From CAWBJO01 sp963789175 (GTDB lineage Bacteria; Pseudomonadota; Alphaproteobacteria; Rhizobiales; Aestuariivirgaceae): a DNA stretch of 64,000 bases. Below, piece after piece: positions 41,890-50,377 of this stretch; position 1 is the stretch's first letter, and each line of letters opens with the position of its first letter. The stretch lies in the NCBI GenBank assembly GCA_963789175.1, contig CAWBJO010000006.1, positions 1 through 64,000 of the forward strand. The letters run 5' to 3'. Below the pieces are notes generated by a model. It was not told where the DNA came from. It did not search any database and saw only the letters and a list, made by a program, of their open reading frames with translations. A program made the position numbers and the translations under genes.

Positions 41890-42270
41890 ATGTTCAAAAA
41901 CACGAAGGCATTCAGCAGCTTCTCGGTCGACGATCTCGCCAAAGCCAAGCAATTCTACGGAAGCACGCTCGGGCTCAAGGTGGCGGAGCGGGAAGAGGGA
42001 TTGGAGATAGAGCTCAACGGCGGTTCTCACGTGTTCGTCTATGAATCGACGGACTACAATCCGCCCGAGCACACCATCCTCAATTTCATCGTCGACGACA
42101 TCGAGGACGCAATCGCCAAACTCGAGAAGAAGGGCATCGCGATGGAGCACTACGACATGCCCGACATCAAGACCGACGAGAAGGGCATATTCCGCGGGAC
42201 GAACGGTCCACGCGCGATCGCGTGGTTCAAGGATCCCGCCGAGCACATCCTGTCCGTCCTCGAGGAATAG
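41890..42270 (+). CDS. VOC family protein
   Basis: The 126-residue glyoxalase-fold protein is preceded by a CAGGAG site 7 bases before ATG. It shows FSVDDLAKAKQFYGSTLGLKV, LNGGSHVFVYES, FIVDDIEDAIAKLEKKGI and WFKDPAEHILSVLE, the usual single-module VOC pattern with a C-terminal DPxxN/H-like motif. The substrate is unknown. It probably shares the transcript with the AraC gene. Confidence 0.85.
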   Translation: MFKNTKAFSSFSVDDLAKAKQFYGSTLGLKVAEREEGLEIELNGGSHVFVYESTDYNPPEHTILNFIVDDIEDAIAKLEKKGIAMEHYDMPDIKTDEKGIFRGTNGPRAIAWFKDPAEHILSVLEE

Positions 42271-42279
42271 CCGAAAAAG

Positions 42280-42303
42280 AACCGGAGGCGAAAGCCTCCG
42301 GTT
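42280..42303. terminator. Bidirectional Rho-independent terminator
   Basis: A perfect stem AACCGGAGGC / GCCTCCGGTT with a GAAA loop lies between two convergent genes. On the minus strand it is followed by TCTTTTTC, so it best serves the PRC-barrel gene; on the plus strand the tract is weaker. Confidence 0.85.
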
Positions 42304-42325
42304 CCTTCAAGCAATCGTCGATTGC

Positions 42326-43312
42326 CTACTGCTGCGGAGTGCCTTCATAGGCCGGCATGGTCTCGAGCTCGGTCTTGGTCGTGTCGAGCACGATCTTCGC
42401 TCCGCCGTCGTCCGTCGGCACGAATGTCAACTTGGACATGTCGAGCAGGACGTTCTTCTCGCCGATGCCTAGGAAGCCGCCGATGCCGACGATGATACCG
42501 TCGGCCTGACCGGCGTCCTGCGCAACGATGACGTCGTTGATGTCGCCGATCGACTGGTCATCCTTGGTATAGACCGTGCTGCCGATGAGCTTGCTGGCCA
42601 GAAACCCCTGTGGAGGAGCCAGGGCCTGCGTGCCGCTCGTCGCGGACTGATCGGCACTCGGCTGCTCGGTCGCGGCCGTCTTTTCGCCGGTCGCGGCCGG
42701 GTCGGTGGTTTCGGGAGCGGTCGTCGCAGCCGACTGGTCGGTGGTGGCGGCCGGGTCCGTCGCCGCGGCCGATTGGTCGGTCGTGCTCGGCTGAACCGTC
42801 GTAGTCGAGGCAGACGGGTCCGTCGTGGTCGTCGTAGCGGCGGACTGGTCGGTGGTGCTCGGCTGCGTGGTGGTGGTCGAGGCGGACTGGTCGGTCGCGC
42901 TGGGCTCCGTGGTCGTCGTAGCGGCGGACTGGTCCGTCGTTGCCGCCGGCTGTTCAGCCGCGCCCTGGGTGGCAGCAGCTGTCTGGTCGGTGGTTGTCGC
43001 CTGTCCGGACGCGTCCGGGGCAGCAGCGGTGGACTGACCCGCCGCCGGCACCGTTACGTTCGCAAAGACGTCCTTCTCACAGGCGCTCGCGAACTCGTCG
43101 CGGCTGATGACGGACGCTTCCTTGAGCTGGATCTGAGCCTTGGTCGCCGCATCCACGAAGAGGGTGGCCTCTTCCAGCTTCAGGGCGCCGTCCTTGTTCG
43201 CATCCGCCGCTTCGAATTTCGCCTGGCACTCTTCAGCCGTCGCGGAAAGGGCCGGGCCGGACACGCCGGCCAGAAGCAAACCTGCCGCACTCGCTAGTAG
43301 CAATTTGCGCAT
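42326..43312 (-). CDS. Secreted EF-hand / PRC-barrel protein with long Thr-Asp-Gln-Ser repeat region
   Basis: This 328-residue protein has a signal peptide (ending GPALSA), then an EF-hand-like calcium loop (DANKDGALKLEE, ~39-50). A low-complexity segment of about 140 residues (~94-232) is built of repeating TTDQSAATTT-like units. The C-terminal PRC-barrel is ~240-320 (IGSTVYTKDDQSIGDINDVIVAQ, GIGGFLGIGEKNVLL). PRC barrels bind RNA, photosystem proteins or cell-envelope partners. The combination suggests an exported calcium-responsive linker protein; no function is established. Confidence 0.8.
   Translation of the reverse strand: MRKLLLASAAGLLLAGVSGPALSATAEECQAKFEAADANKDGALKLEEATLFVDAATKAQIQLKEASVISRDEFASACEKDVFANVTVPAAGQSTAAAPDASGQATTTDQTAAATQGAAEQPAATTDQSAATTTTEPSATDQSASTTTTQPSTTDQSAATTTTTDPSASTTTVQPSTTDQSAAATDPAATTDQSAATTAPETTDPAATGEKTAATEQPSADQSATSGTQALAPPQGFLASKLIGSTVYTKDDQSIGDINDVIVAQDAGQADGIIVGIGGFLGIGEKNVLLDMSKLTFVPTDDGGAKIVLDTTKTELETMPAYEGTPQQ
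42619..43033. repeat. Low-complexity coding repeat region
   Basis: Within the EF-hand/PRC gene the DNA is a degenerate tandem array encoding Thr-Asp-Gln-Ser-Ala units (ADDQSA/TTDQSAATTT variants). Codon-level variation between units shows divergence after duplication. Copy number is likely to differ among strains. Confidence 0.7.
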
Positions 43313-43459
43313 GATTGGTCCTCCTTGTTTGGGACAAAACGCGCGGCTCGACGCTGCGCGCGTGTCGTTTACGGAACTTCGCTGTTAACCTTTGGTTCCT
43401 TTGTTGCAGTGTTGCATTCGTGCCCTCTACGATTCCCGTGCGATTCGGGAGCGGGGCCA

Positions 43460-44116
43460 TTGGGGACGAATCACTGCGGATTACTTGCGGCCATTTTAGC
43501 GGCAGTTTCAGTGTCTTTGACGCCTCTGGGAGCAGAGCCGCCGAAGACGGACTACGCCCACTACAAGGTCGAGGGTGAAACGGTCGAAGGGCTGTATCGC
43601 TCCATGCTGAGCCGTGGACCAAAGGTGGGGGGCAATCAGGCATACGCATCGACGAAGATGGACATGGCGGTGGCGACGAAAACGAACCCTGTCGCCGGCC
43701 GATGTCGCGTCGACGTCATCAAGCTGCGCATGACATTCACGATCAAATTGCCGGAGCTCGACGAGCGGGCTCGAATCAGCGCCGACATTCGCCAGAATTT
43801 CCAGCGCTTTTACGAGTTCGCCCGGCATCACGAGGAGACGCACCGGGCCATCTGGATGCAATGCGCCGCGGAAGCCCAGACTCTGGCAAGGCGCGCGACC
43901 GGCGACGACTGCGCCGCTGCCGAGGCCCGGGCGCTCGCCATCGTCGATCAGGTCGGCAAGCAATGCGACGCCCGGCATGCGGCCTTCGATTCGGGGGAAC
44001 AGGTCAAGCTCCTGAAGCATCCGTTCGTCGGACTGGCGCTCCGCATGCCTGAAAAGCCGAAGAATGTCGTGGCGCTGCCGGCAGGCCCACCCAAAACGAC
44101 CAGCAGGGCTCACTAG
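43460..44116 (+). CDS. DUF922 domain Zn-dependent protease-like protein, exported
   Basis: The start is taken as TTG at 43460, behind a GGGAG sequence, because it opens directly into a signal peptide (CGLLAAILAAVSVSLTPLGA); the frame continues upstream without support. The mature protein has DYAHYKVEGETVEGLYRSML and a helical HHEETH motif (HExxH type) in ARHHEETHRAIW, the zinc-binding signature of DUF922 proteases. Alternating Cys residues follow (MQCAAE, GDDCAAAE, GKQCDARH). It is likely a periplasmic metalloprotease-like protein; the substrate is unknown. Confidence 0.78.
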   Translation: MGTNHCGLLAAILAAVSVSLTPLGAEPPKTDYAHYKVEGETVEGLYRSMLSRGPKVGGNQAYASTKMDMAVATKTNPVAGRCRVDVIKLRMTFTIKLPELDERARISADIRQNFQRFYEFARHHEETHRAIWMQCAAEAQTLARRATGDDCAAAEARALAIVDQVGKQCDARHAAFDSGEQVKLLKHPFVGLALRMPEKPKNVVALPAGPPKTTSRAH

Positions 44117-44125
44117 CCCCGGGGC

Positions 44126-44146
44126 GGGAAATCAAATTTCCCTTTT
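44126..44146 (+). terminator. Rho-independent terminator after the DUF922 gene
   Basis: Stem GGGAAAT / ATTTCCC with a CAA loop is followed by TTTT, 10 bases after the DUF922 stop on the plus strand. Confidence 0.7.
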
Positions 44147-44225
44147 ACCCCAGACAATTGGAACTCTTGGGTGCTAGGCTCGTTGTCCTGCGACGGCTGG
44201 AAAGCCATCCTGGGGAGCGTTTGCG

Positions 44226-46235
44226 ATGTTGTCGGTTCGGTATTTGGTCCTGTCGCTGTTGGCGGCGTCCACGCTTGCGGCAGGTAGTGGTCCGGCGTTG
44301 CCGAAAGGCAACGATCTTTGGCTCAGCAAGCAGGCCTTCAAGAACGCCGACCGGTCGTTCGACGGCGACAGCCGCTCCAACAACCGCCGCAACTACGGCT
44401 TCAGCCGTCGGTACTACGAGCCCTCCTACGACGATTTCTGGGACAGCGACGGATACTACTATTCGCGCCGCAAGCAGCCGCGTCTTGAAACCTATGACGA
44501 CTACGATCCGGAGCCGGATTACAACATCATCCGCAAGACGAAGAAGAATCCGGAGCGCGATTTCACCAGCTATCAGCCCGAAAAGCTGGTACCGCTCCTG
44601 TCAACCGAGCTAGCTGCGCCCAGCGCACTCGACCGACCGCAGCCGTCCCTCGCCTCTGCCGTTCTCTACGGATTGCGCGTCGGGCCGGCGGCAGCAAACG
44701 TGACCGCGAAGCAGCGGGACGCCATCGTCGCCGTCTATGCCGAGCGACAGTTCGCCCCGATCTGGATCGACGCGGACGGCATTGGCGAGACCGGCCGGCA
44801 GCTGCTTGCTCTGGCGAGCACGGCCGAGGAGGATGCACTCTCGCCGGCCGAATACCTTCCGGATGGCCTCGCCTCTTTCAACGACGACGCGTCCGGACTG
44901 CGCGGCGACGACACGCGCCTGGCCAGGCTCGATCTCGCCATTACTGCTAGCCTGCTGCGCTACGCCGAGCATCTGTACAGCGGCCGGATCGTTCCGAACA
45001 AGCTTTCGAGCTACTACGACATCACTCCGCCGGCCCTCGACCTCGCCGAGGCGCTGCGCAAGCTCTCCATGGCGAACGCGAAGGCGTATCTTGCCGGTCT
45101 CGCTCCGTCCCATCCGGCTTACGCAGCCATGAAATCGGAGCTCGCCAAGCTGCGCGCCGGCGGCGCGCCTGCTGGTTCCGAGCCTGCAATCGCGGAAGGC
45201 GCGCTCATCAAGGTCGGTCAGGAGGATCCCCGGCTCGCCGACGTTCGGGTGCGGCTGGCGAAACTCGGCTATGGAGCGGACGATAAAAAGGCGAAGGCGC
45301 CCGAGCTGCTCGACAAGGCTCTCGCCAAGCTCCTGAAATCATACCAGTCCGACCAGGGTTTGAAGGCGACCGGCCAGCTCAACAACGCGACCGTCAAGGC
45401 TCTCAACGGAGAGCCGCCCGAATCGAAGATCGAGAAGCTGGCCATCAACATGGAGCGCCTGCGCTGGCTCCCCCGCAACCTGGGTGAGCGGCACCTGTTC
45501 GTGAACCAGGCGGCCTTCGAGCTCCGGGCGATGAACGGCGGGCAGGTCGAATGGCGGACGAAGGTCGTCGTCGGGAAACCGGAGACGCAGACCGCGGTGT
45601 TCAGCGACGAGATGGAAACGGTCGTGCTCAATCCCTATTGGGGCGTGCCGAAATCCATCCTGTATTACGAAATGCTGCCGTATCTGGCGAACGATCCATA
45701 CTATCTCGATCGCAAGGGCTTCGAAGTCGTAAACGCCAAAGGCAAGCGGATCAGCTCGGGGGCCGTGGACTGGTGGTCCTATGGTGAGAACATTCCATAC
45801 GATGTCCGCCAGCGGCCCGGGAAAACCAACGCGCTCGGGAACATCAAATTCCTGTTCCCCAACTCCCACGACATCTACATGCACGACACGCCGGCGAAGA
45901 AGCTGTTCGCCAAGTCGGTGCGAGCCTTCAGCCACGGGTGCGTGAGAGTCGAGGATCCGCGTGAGCTGGCGCGCTTCGTGCTCGGGTGGGATCGCAAGCG
46001 CATCGACGCGGCCATCGGTAGCGGGTCGACGCGGGAATACGCCCTCGAGCGGCATGTGCCGGTGTATCTCAACTACTTCACGGCGTGGCCGACCGAGACG
46101 GGCATGGACTATTATGCCGACATCTACGAGCGCGATGCCCGGATGACCAATGCCCTCGGCGCCATTGCGGTGGCCGACGGGGCGAAAGACACGAAGCTCG
46201 CCGTCGACGAGCAGCCGGAATCGGTCAACCCATAG
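44226..46235 (+). CDS. Large L,D-transpeptidase (YcbB-like: PG-binding plus YkuD)
   Basis: The 669-residue protein has an N-terminal signal (MLSVRYLVLSLLAASTLA) and a charged linker rich in Asp/Tyr/Arg. A scaffold domain follows (ALYDLRVG-type region; ERQFAPIWIDADG), then a peptidoglycan-binding_1 segment (VRLAKLGYGAD to LKSYQSDQGLKATGQLN). The catalytic YkuD domain carries HDTPAKKLFAKSVRAFSHGCVRV, with Cys at about residue 572. This is the YcbB/LdtD architecture that makes 3-3 cross-links in the periplasm. It is one of two L,D-transpeptidases in the window. Confidence 0.92.
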   Translation: MLSVRYLVLSLLAASTLAAGSGPALPKGNDLWLSKQAFKNADRSFDGDSRSNNRRNYGFSRRYYEPSYDDFWDSDGYYYSRRKQPRLETYDDYDPEPDYNIIRKTKKNPERDFTSYQPEKLVPLLSTELAAPSALDRPQPSLASAVLYGLRVGPAAANVTAKQRDAIVAVYAERQFAPIWIDADGIGETGRQLLALASTAEEDALSPAEYLPDGLASFNDDASGLRGDDTRLARLDLAITASLLRYAEHLYSGRIVPNKLSSYYDITPPALDLAEALRKLSMANAKAYLAGLAPSHPAYAAMKSELAKLRAGGAPAGSEPAIAEGALIKVGQEDPRLADVRVRLAKLGYGADDKKAKAPELLDKALAKLLKSYQSDQGLKATGQLNNATVKALNGEPPESKIEKLAINMERLRWLPRNLGERHLFVNQAAFELRAMNGGQVEWRTKVVVGKPETQTAVFSDEMETVVLNPYWGVPKSILYYEMLPYLANDPYYLDRKGFEVVNAKGKRISSGAVDWWSYGENIPYDVRQRPGKTNALGNIKFLFPNSHDIYMHDTPAKKLFAKSVRAFSHGCVRVEDPRELARFVLGWDRKRIDAAIGSGSTREYALERHVPVYLNYFTAWPTETGMDYYADIYERDARMTNALGAIAVADGAKDTKLAVDEQPESVNP

Positions 46236-46239
46236 AGAA

Positions 46240-46269
46240 AAGTCCCGGCTCGCCCCCGAGCCGGGACTT
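46240..46269 (+). terminator. Strong Rho-independent-type hairpin after the L,D-transpeptidase
   Basis: A perfect 13-base stem AAGTCCCGGCTCG / CGAGCCGGGACTT with a CCCC loop begins 4 bases after the stop. The following tract is TGGCTC, so the hairpin is strong but lacks Ts. Confidence 0.7.
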
Positions 46270-46503
46270 GGCTCAAACTGTCGCCACCCCGAATACGGCG
46301 CCATTTGCCTTCAAAGGCCTGCGACAATCAACGTCGAAATCCGCATCCCGACAACATCGACAGCCACCGTCACGCAAATGCCACAGATGTGGCCAGCCTG
46401 TGGAACTTGACCGCCGGTAAATCGTTGATCCGCCGAGCGACCGGTTCGTGTGCACCCGCAATGCGAATCGGCGACATCCGGTATCTCTCGAAAGGAGCAT
46501 GCG

Positions 46504-46578
46504 ATGAATGGCATCATTTACCTGGTAGGGCTCGTCGTGATCGTGTTGTTCATTCTTTCCGCCCTCGGCCTGCGTTAG
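46504..46578 (+). CDS. 24-residue membrane peptide
   Basis: ATG at 46504 follows a GAAAGGAGC site by 6 bases and opens a 24-residue frame (MNGIIYLVGLVVIVL start, ending LSALGLR). It is almost entirely a single hydrophobic helix. Small membrane proteins of this shape are annotated in several rhizobia. It ends 12 bases before the start of the larger membrane protein at 46591, so they are probably co-expressed. Confidence 0.6.
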   Translation: MNGIIYLVGLVVIVLFILSALGLR

Positions 46579-46590
46579 GCGGAGGAAGAA

Positions 46591-47493
46591 ATGACAACCA
46601 TCGTACAACCGGTCATCGAGCGTTCCGGACAGGGCGCCCGATCCTATGTTGAGTGGTCGGCCGTCATCGCCGGCGCTGTCTTGGCCTCGGCGATCTCATT
46701 CACGCTGCTGACCTTCGGCACGGGAATCGGGCTTTCGCTCACATCTCCGTATCCTGGCGAATCGGTGACCGTCACCGGCTTCGCCATCGCCCTGGGGCTG
46801 TGGGTCCTGTGGGTGTCCACGTCGAGCTTCTTCGCCGGAGGCTATCTCGCCGGCCGCATGCGGGCCCGAATCGGTGACGCCACCGAGCACGAGGTCGAAG
46901 TCCGCGACGCAGTGCATGGCCTGCTCGTGTGGGCGGCGAGCGTGCTTCTGGGCGCGTTGATCGCCTATTTCACCGCGGCAGGCGTGGCAAGCAAGACAAC
47001 GGACGTCGCCGTTACCGGCGCGACCGCCGTCGCATCCCAGGCTACGGACAGCAGTCCGCTCGCCTATTGGGCAGATGTCATCATGCGTTCGGGCACCGCT
47101 CCGGCGGCAGCAACGGGCGGCGCCACCGGGGCAGGGGCCGTCGCAGTTCCCGGCTCGGGCGATGAAATCCGCCGGATCTTCAGCTCGGCCAACGCCGAAG
47201 GACAGATCAGCGCGGATGACCGCACCTATCTGAGCCAGCTCGTAGCGCGGAATACCGGTCTTTCGGAAGCCGACGCACAGGCGCGGGTCGACACCGTGCT
47301 CCAGAATGTTCGAACCGCCACGGAGGAGGCGCGTCGCCTCGCCGAGCAGGCGCGCAAATTCGCGGTTCTGATGGCATTCCTGACAGCAGCTACGATCGCG
47401 GTTGGAGCGGCGGCGGCGTGGTTCGCTGCCGGTCTCGGCGGCAAGCATCGCGATCAGGGCACGAACTTCGGCGCCTTCTTCGGGCGGCGATAG
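46591..47493 (+). CDS. Conserved membrane protein (PhnA-like, rhizobial)
   Basis: This is a 300-residue protein after a GGAGGAAG site. It has membrane segments near 22-45, 62-90, 112-130 and 262-285. The linker regions are Thr/Ala/Gly-rich and one part resembles a coiled helix (LSQLVARNTGLSEADAQARVDTVLQ). Such proteins are annotated as PhnA-like in Mesorhizobium, but there is no evidence for a role in phosphonate use. The function is unknown. Confidence 0.6.
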   Translation: MTTIVQPVIERSGQGARSYVEWSAVIAGAVLASAISFTLLTFGTGIGLSLTSPYPGESVTVTGFAIALGLWVLWVSTSSFFAGGYLAGRMRARIGDATEHEVEVRDAVHGLLVWAASVLLGALIAYFTAAGVASKTTDVAVTGATAVASQATDSSPLAYWADVIMRSGTAPAAATGGATGAGAVAVPGSGDEIRRIFSSANAEGQISADDRTYLSQLVARNTGLSEADAQARVDTVLQNVRTATEEARRLAEQARKFAVLMAFLTAATIAVGAAAAWFAAGLGGKHRDQGTNFGAFFGRR

Positions 47494-47516
47494 CCCGGGA
47501 TCGGCCGCGAGCGCCG

Positions 47517-48041
47517 ATGCCCGACTATGAGAAACTGCCGGCACGCGCCGATGGGGGTCTTGTCCACGTGGTGGTCGAGACTCCCCGCGGCGCGCGGGCG
47601 AAATTCAAATACGATCCCAAATTGAAAGTTTTCGCATTTTCGCGGACGCTCCTCCTCGGGCTGACGTATCCTTACGACTGGGGCTTCATTCCCTCGACGC
47701 GTGGCGAAGATGGGGATCCCATCGACGTGATGATCCTGCACGAGGCAGCGACGGCGCCGGGCGTGGTCGTGACGTGCCGTCCGATCGCCATCCTCAACGT
47801 CCTGCAATCGGAGAAAGGAAAGGAAGACCGGCGTAACGACCGCATTCTTGCCGTTCCGGCCGAAGAGGGTCATCAAACGCCGTGGAACGATGCCGGCGAC
47901 CTCCATGAAGGTCTGAAGGACGAGCTGCAGCGGTTCTTCATCGCGTCGGTGGCGCTGCAGGATAAGACGCTGCGGTTCCTCGGGTGGGGGGACGCGGCAG
48001 AAGCCCAGGCCTCGATCGACGATCACCTGGTCGCCGGCTGA
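47517..48041 (+). CDS. Inorganic diphosphatase
   Basis: The 174-residue protein starts at ATG 47517 and follows the membrane-protein gene after 23 bases. It has the soluble family I core: KFKYDPKLKVFAFSR, LTYPYDWGFIPSTRGEDGDPIDVMIL with the metal-binding DGDPID acids, and the ILAVP / NDAGDL region. It hydrolyses pyrophosphate to phosphate. Some family members in alphaproteobacteria are housekeeping Ppa; this copy is slightly divergent (additional C-terminal helix), so it could be a second isozyme. Confidence 0.85.
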   Translation: MPDYEKLPARADGGLVHVVVETPRGARAKFKYDPKLKVFAFSRTLLLGLTYPYDWGFIPSTRGEDGDPIDVMILHEAATAPGVVVTCRPIAILNVLQSEKGKEDRRNDRILAVPAEEGHQTPWNDAGDLHEGLKDELQRFFIASVALQDKTLRFLGWGDAAEAQASIDDHLVAG

Positions 48042-48050
48042 GCGCAAAAG

Positions 48051-48278
48051 TCAGCTCTGCTCCTTGACCGACGCAAGAGGTGCGCGGCCGCGCGACACGA
48101 GCGCTTCGAGCAGCCGACGGAATTCCCGCCAATCGTCCGTATCAAGATCGAGCGCCGAAGCGCAATGGGTGCAAGACCCGACCACGTTGTCGATGAGTTC
48201 ACCGGCCGCGAGGACGGTCTGCCGATTGCAATTGCCGCACTTGATCGGCAGCCTCAGCGCGCGAAGATCGTCATCCAT
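48051..48278 (-). CDS. Zinc-ribbon small protein
   Basis: This 75-residue protein (start MDDDLRALRL at 48278, GGAG 6 bases upstream) has a CGNC-x-CTHC zinc ribbon (KCGNCNRQTVLAAGEL, GSCTHCASAL) and a helical tail. A related small zinc-ribbon protein is encoded at 55787-56008. Nucleic-acid or protein binding is possible. It is convergent with the pyrophosphatase. Confidence 0.6.
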   Translation of the reverse strand: MDDDLRALRLPIKCGNCNRQTVLAAGELIDNVVGSCTHCASALDLDTDDWREFRRLLEALVSRGRAPLASVKEQS

Positions 48279-48301
48279 TGTGATCTCCATGTGCCGACCC
48301 G

Positions 48302-48694
48302 TCAGACTTCCTGACCGAGCATGCTCACGAGTTGCTCAAGCGCGCCGCGGCGCACGACGATGCGCAAGACAAGACAGCCGTTCTTGAAGAAGCCGAGGCG
48401 AGCGACATCCGGCGCACCGGGGCTCCGCGTGATCAATACCTCGTCGATCTGCCAATCGGTGGTCGGAGGCTGGGCGTTGTAGAGCTCCATGAAGCGTGCC
48501 GCCTCATTGCCCATCAGCAAAGTCAGGCCCATCTCCGGATAGGCTTTCTGAAGATGCGTGAAGACGCGCTCCGATCCGACGCAGACCTGAAGCAGGCCCG
48601 GTTGTTCGGTAGCCACCGCCGGGGAGCTGGATATCTGCGACAGGACGATGGCGGCACCGGTGATTCCCAAGGCCCGTTTGATCCATTTGCTCAT
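48302..48694 (-). CDS. Secreted hypothetical protein
   Basis: The start MSKWIKRALGITGA at 48694 opens a signal peptide (cleavage near SSSPAVA). The mature part (~105 residues) has two Cys residues (LLQVCVGS, KNGCLVLR) and no recognised domain. A GGAG-type site lies before the ATG. It is upstream of the zinc-ribbon gene on the same strand with a 23-base gap. Confidence 0.6.
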   Translation of the reverse strand: MSKWIKRALGITGAAIVLSQISSSPAVATEQPGLLQVCVGSERVFTHLQKAYPEMGLTLLMGNEAARFMELYNAQPPTTDWQIDEVLITRSPGAPDVARLGFFKNGCLVLRIVVRRGALEQLVSMLGQEV

Positions 48695-48941
48695 CTCACT
48701 CTCCGACGCCAAGGCCGAGCCCGGACGTCCCCAAGCTCGCCACTCACTTACCTGGACGCTCGAAGCGTTAACGCATCGACGGTCCAGACTGCTTTTCCTT
48801 ACGTTGAAAAATTCCGTCCGCAGCGAAAGGTTTCCTACAGCGGGAAGTAATTTGACGTGTACGCCAACCGCGCCGCCCGGGAACATTGGCGACCTTTTTG
48901 CGTTTCAAGAGCTGAGAGGGATTGGTGTAAGGAGCACTACA

Positions 48942-49280
48942 ATGCGAAAACTCATGTTCGCCGCCGCCATCGCCACAGCAACGGGTCTCGCGGCCTTCGT
49001 GCCGTCGAGCTCGGCAGGCGTATCGTCGGCTTTCGGATCATTGGGGGGATCAGCCCCGGTGGTCGACAATAGCCTCGTGACGAAAGTCCATGGCTGGCAT
49101 TGCAGCCGCAAGTTTACCCACAACAGGGGTTGGCATCGGCACAAGAAGGCCTGCCGTCAGTATCGGCATCGGCCATACGTGTATGGGCCGTCCTACTACG
49201 GCATGCCGTTCTTCGGCTTCTATTTCGACAATGGACGCCGCCATCACCGCCATCACTGGCGGCACCGCTGGGACGACTAA
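48942..49280 (+). CDS. Secreted His-rich hypothetical protein
   Basis: This 112-residue exported protein has an AAGGAG site and a signal peptide (MRKLMFAAAIATATGLAAF). The mature part has Trp/His pairs (HGWHCSRKFTHNRGWHRH), a Tyr-rich YVYGPSYYG stretch and a His/Arg-rich tail (RRHHRHHWRHRW). The His cluster could bind metal. No family is recognised. A terminator follows. Confidence 0.6.
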   Translation: MRKLMFAAAIATATGLAAFVPSSSAGVSSAFGSLGGSAPVVDNSLVTKVHGWHCSRKFTHNRGWHRHKKACRQYRHRPYVYGPSYYGMPFFGFYFDNGRRHHRHHWRHRWDD

Positions 49281-49301
49281 ATTCCCAGTGTAGCAAATCA
49301 G

Positions 49302-49327
49302 CGAGCCCGGCCGAAAGTCCGGGCTCG
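49302..49327 (+). terminator. Hairpin terminator after the His-rich gene
   Basis: Stem CGAGCCCGG / CCGGGCTCG with an 8-base loop begins 22 bases after the stop and is followed by TCACGTTT on the plus strand. Confidence 0.65.
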
Positions 49328-49429
49328 TCACGTTTAAGGCGCCGAAAAAGGTGGCGTCCTGCCGATCGTCCCTTATAAGAAGCCATACGCAATCGGGCGA
49401 CGGACATTCCAGTCTTAACTGCAGACACC

Positions 49430-49795
49430 ATGGAAAAAATCAAAGGTCGAGCGTTCGTCGTCGAAGACGAAGCACTCATTTTTCTCAATCTGAAATCCAC
49501 GCTAGGCGAGCTCGGCTGGGAAGTGGCGAGCTCAGCGACGCGGATCGACAGCGCGCAGCGGGAGGCCGAGTCGGGCGAGTTCGACATCGCCATCCTCGAT
49601 CTCAACCTCAACGGAGCGCTGACCTATCCGGTGGCCGACATCCTGAAATCGCGCCGGATCCCGTTCATACTCACGACGGGCTACAGCCGAACCGGAATTG
49701 ACGGCGGCTATGTAGACGCGCCGCTGCTGCAGAAGCCCTTCAGCAAGGAAGATCTCGACGCAGCCATCCGCACGGCTCTGGGTCAAAATGCCTAG
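49430..49795 (+). CDS. Single-domain response regulator (receiver only)
   Basis: This is a 121-residue CheY-like receiver with no output domain. The acidic pair is in VVEDEALIF, the phospho-acceptor Asp is in IAILDLNLNG, the switch Thr is in ILTTGYS and the Lys in LLQKPFSKEDL. It is phosphorylated by an unlinked histidine kinase and acts on a protein partner. It is monocistronic, with a terminator after the stop. Confidence 0.9.
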   Translation: MEKIKGRAFVVEDEALIFLNLKSTLGELGWEVASSATRIDSAQREAESGEFDIAILDLNLNGALTYPVADILKSRRIPFILTTGYSRTGIDGGYVDAPLLQKPFSKEDLDAAIRTALGQNA

Positions 49796-49818
49796 CGGCC
49801 GGGCACCGCCCGGCCGCT
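49794..49818. terminator. Bidirectional hairpin terminator
   Basis: A perfect 11-base stem AGCGGCCGGGC / GCCCGGCCGCT with an ACC loop starts inside the stop codon of the response regulator. It also lies 26 bases after the stop of the convergent gene at 49844. Confidence 0.65.
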
Positions 49819-49843
49819 CGACAAATGTCAATCTCGAAAGTAC

Positions 49844-50377
49844 CTAGATCGGACGTGCGCTGACGATCCGGCCGGTACGGGCATTGACCAGCACGCGCCA
49901 GCTATCGCCGTCCCTACGTCCCACGTAGGTATAGGTCGAACCGCTGCACTCGATGGTCCGGACGCGGTTGAAGCGACGGTCGACGATGTACCGGCCCTCG
50001 CCGCAGGAAATGCGGGAAGACGGCGCATAGCCATACGCTCCGGTCCAGTAGGGCGCCGGATACCAGAAACCGCCGAAGAAGAAGCGGAACTTGTCGTCCT
50101 TGCCACGACGCCGCTCATGCCGGTTGGAATCGTACTTCCAATCGGACTGCGCCCGGCGCTTGTCGGAGACTTGGCCGTCATAGGAGCCAGTGTTGTTGTC
50201 GTCGTCGAACCGCGGACGCTTGCGGTTGTTGCTTTCGTCGTCGTTTCGGCAGTTGTCCACACCGGGCGGGCAACCGTCGTTGTAAGTCTTCTGAGCTAGG
50301 CTCGGAACCGATGTGGCGCCGAGGGCCAAGAGGGCGACGGTCGACACGGCGGCCGCCGATTTCATGAGGGTTTTCAT
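49844..50377 (-). CDS. Secreted hypothetical protein, paralogue of the gene at 7488-7907
   Basis: This 177-residue exported protein begins with MKTLMKSAAAVSTVALLALG. A Cys/Asp-rich insert (GCPPGVDNCRNDDESNNRK) follows, then the same conserved block as at 7488-7907: NRHERRRGKDDKFRFFFGGFWYPAPYW, RISCGEGRYIVDRRFNRVRTIEC, TYTYVGRRDGDSW and NARTGRIV. Both genes have a terminator after them and lie in housekeeping neighbourhoods. The function is unknown. Confidence 0.7.
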   Translation of the reverse strand: MKTLMKSAAAVSTVALLALGATSVPSLAQKTYNDGCPPGVDNCRNDDESNNRKRPRFDDDNNTGSYDGQVSDKRRAQSDWKYDSNRHERRRGKDDKFRFFFGGFWYPAPYWTGAYGYAPSSRISCGEGRYIVDRRFNRVRTIECSGSTYTYVGRRDGDSWRVLVNARTGRIVSARPI

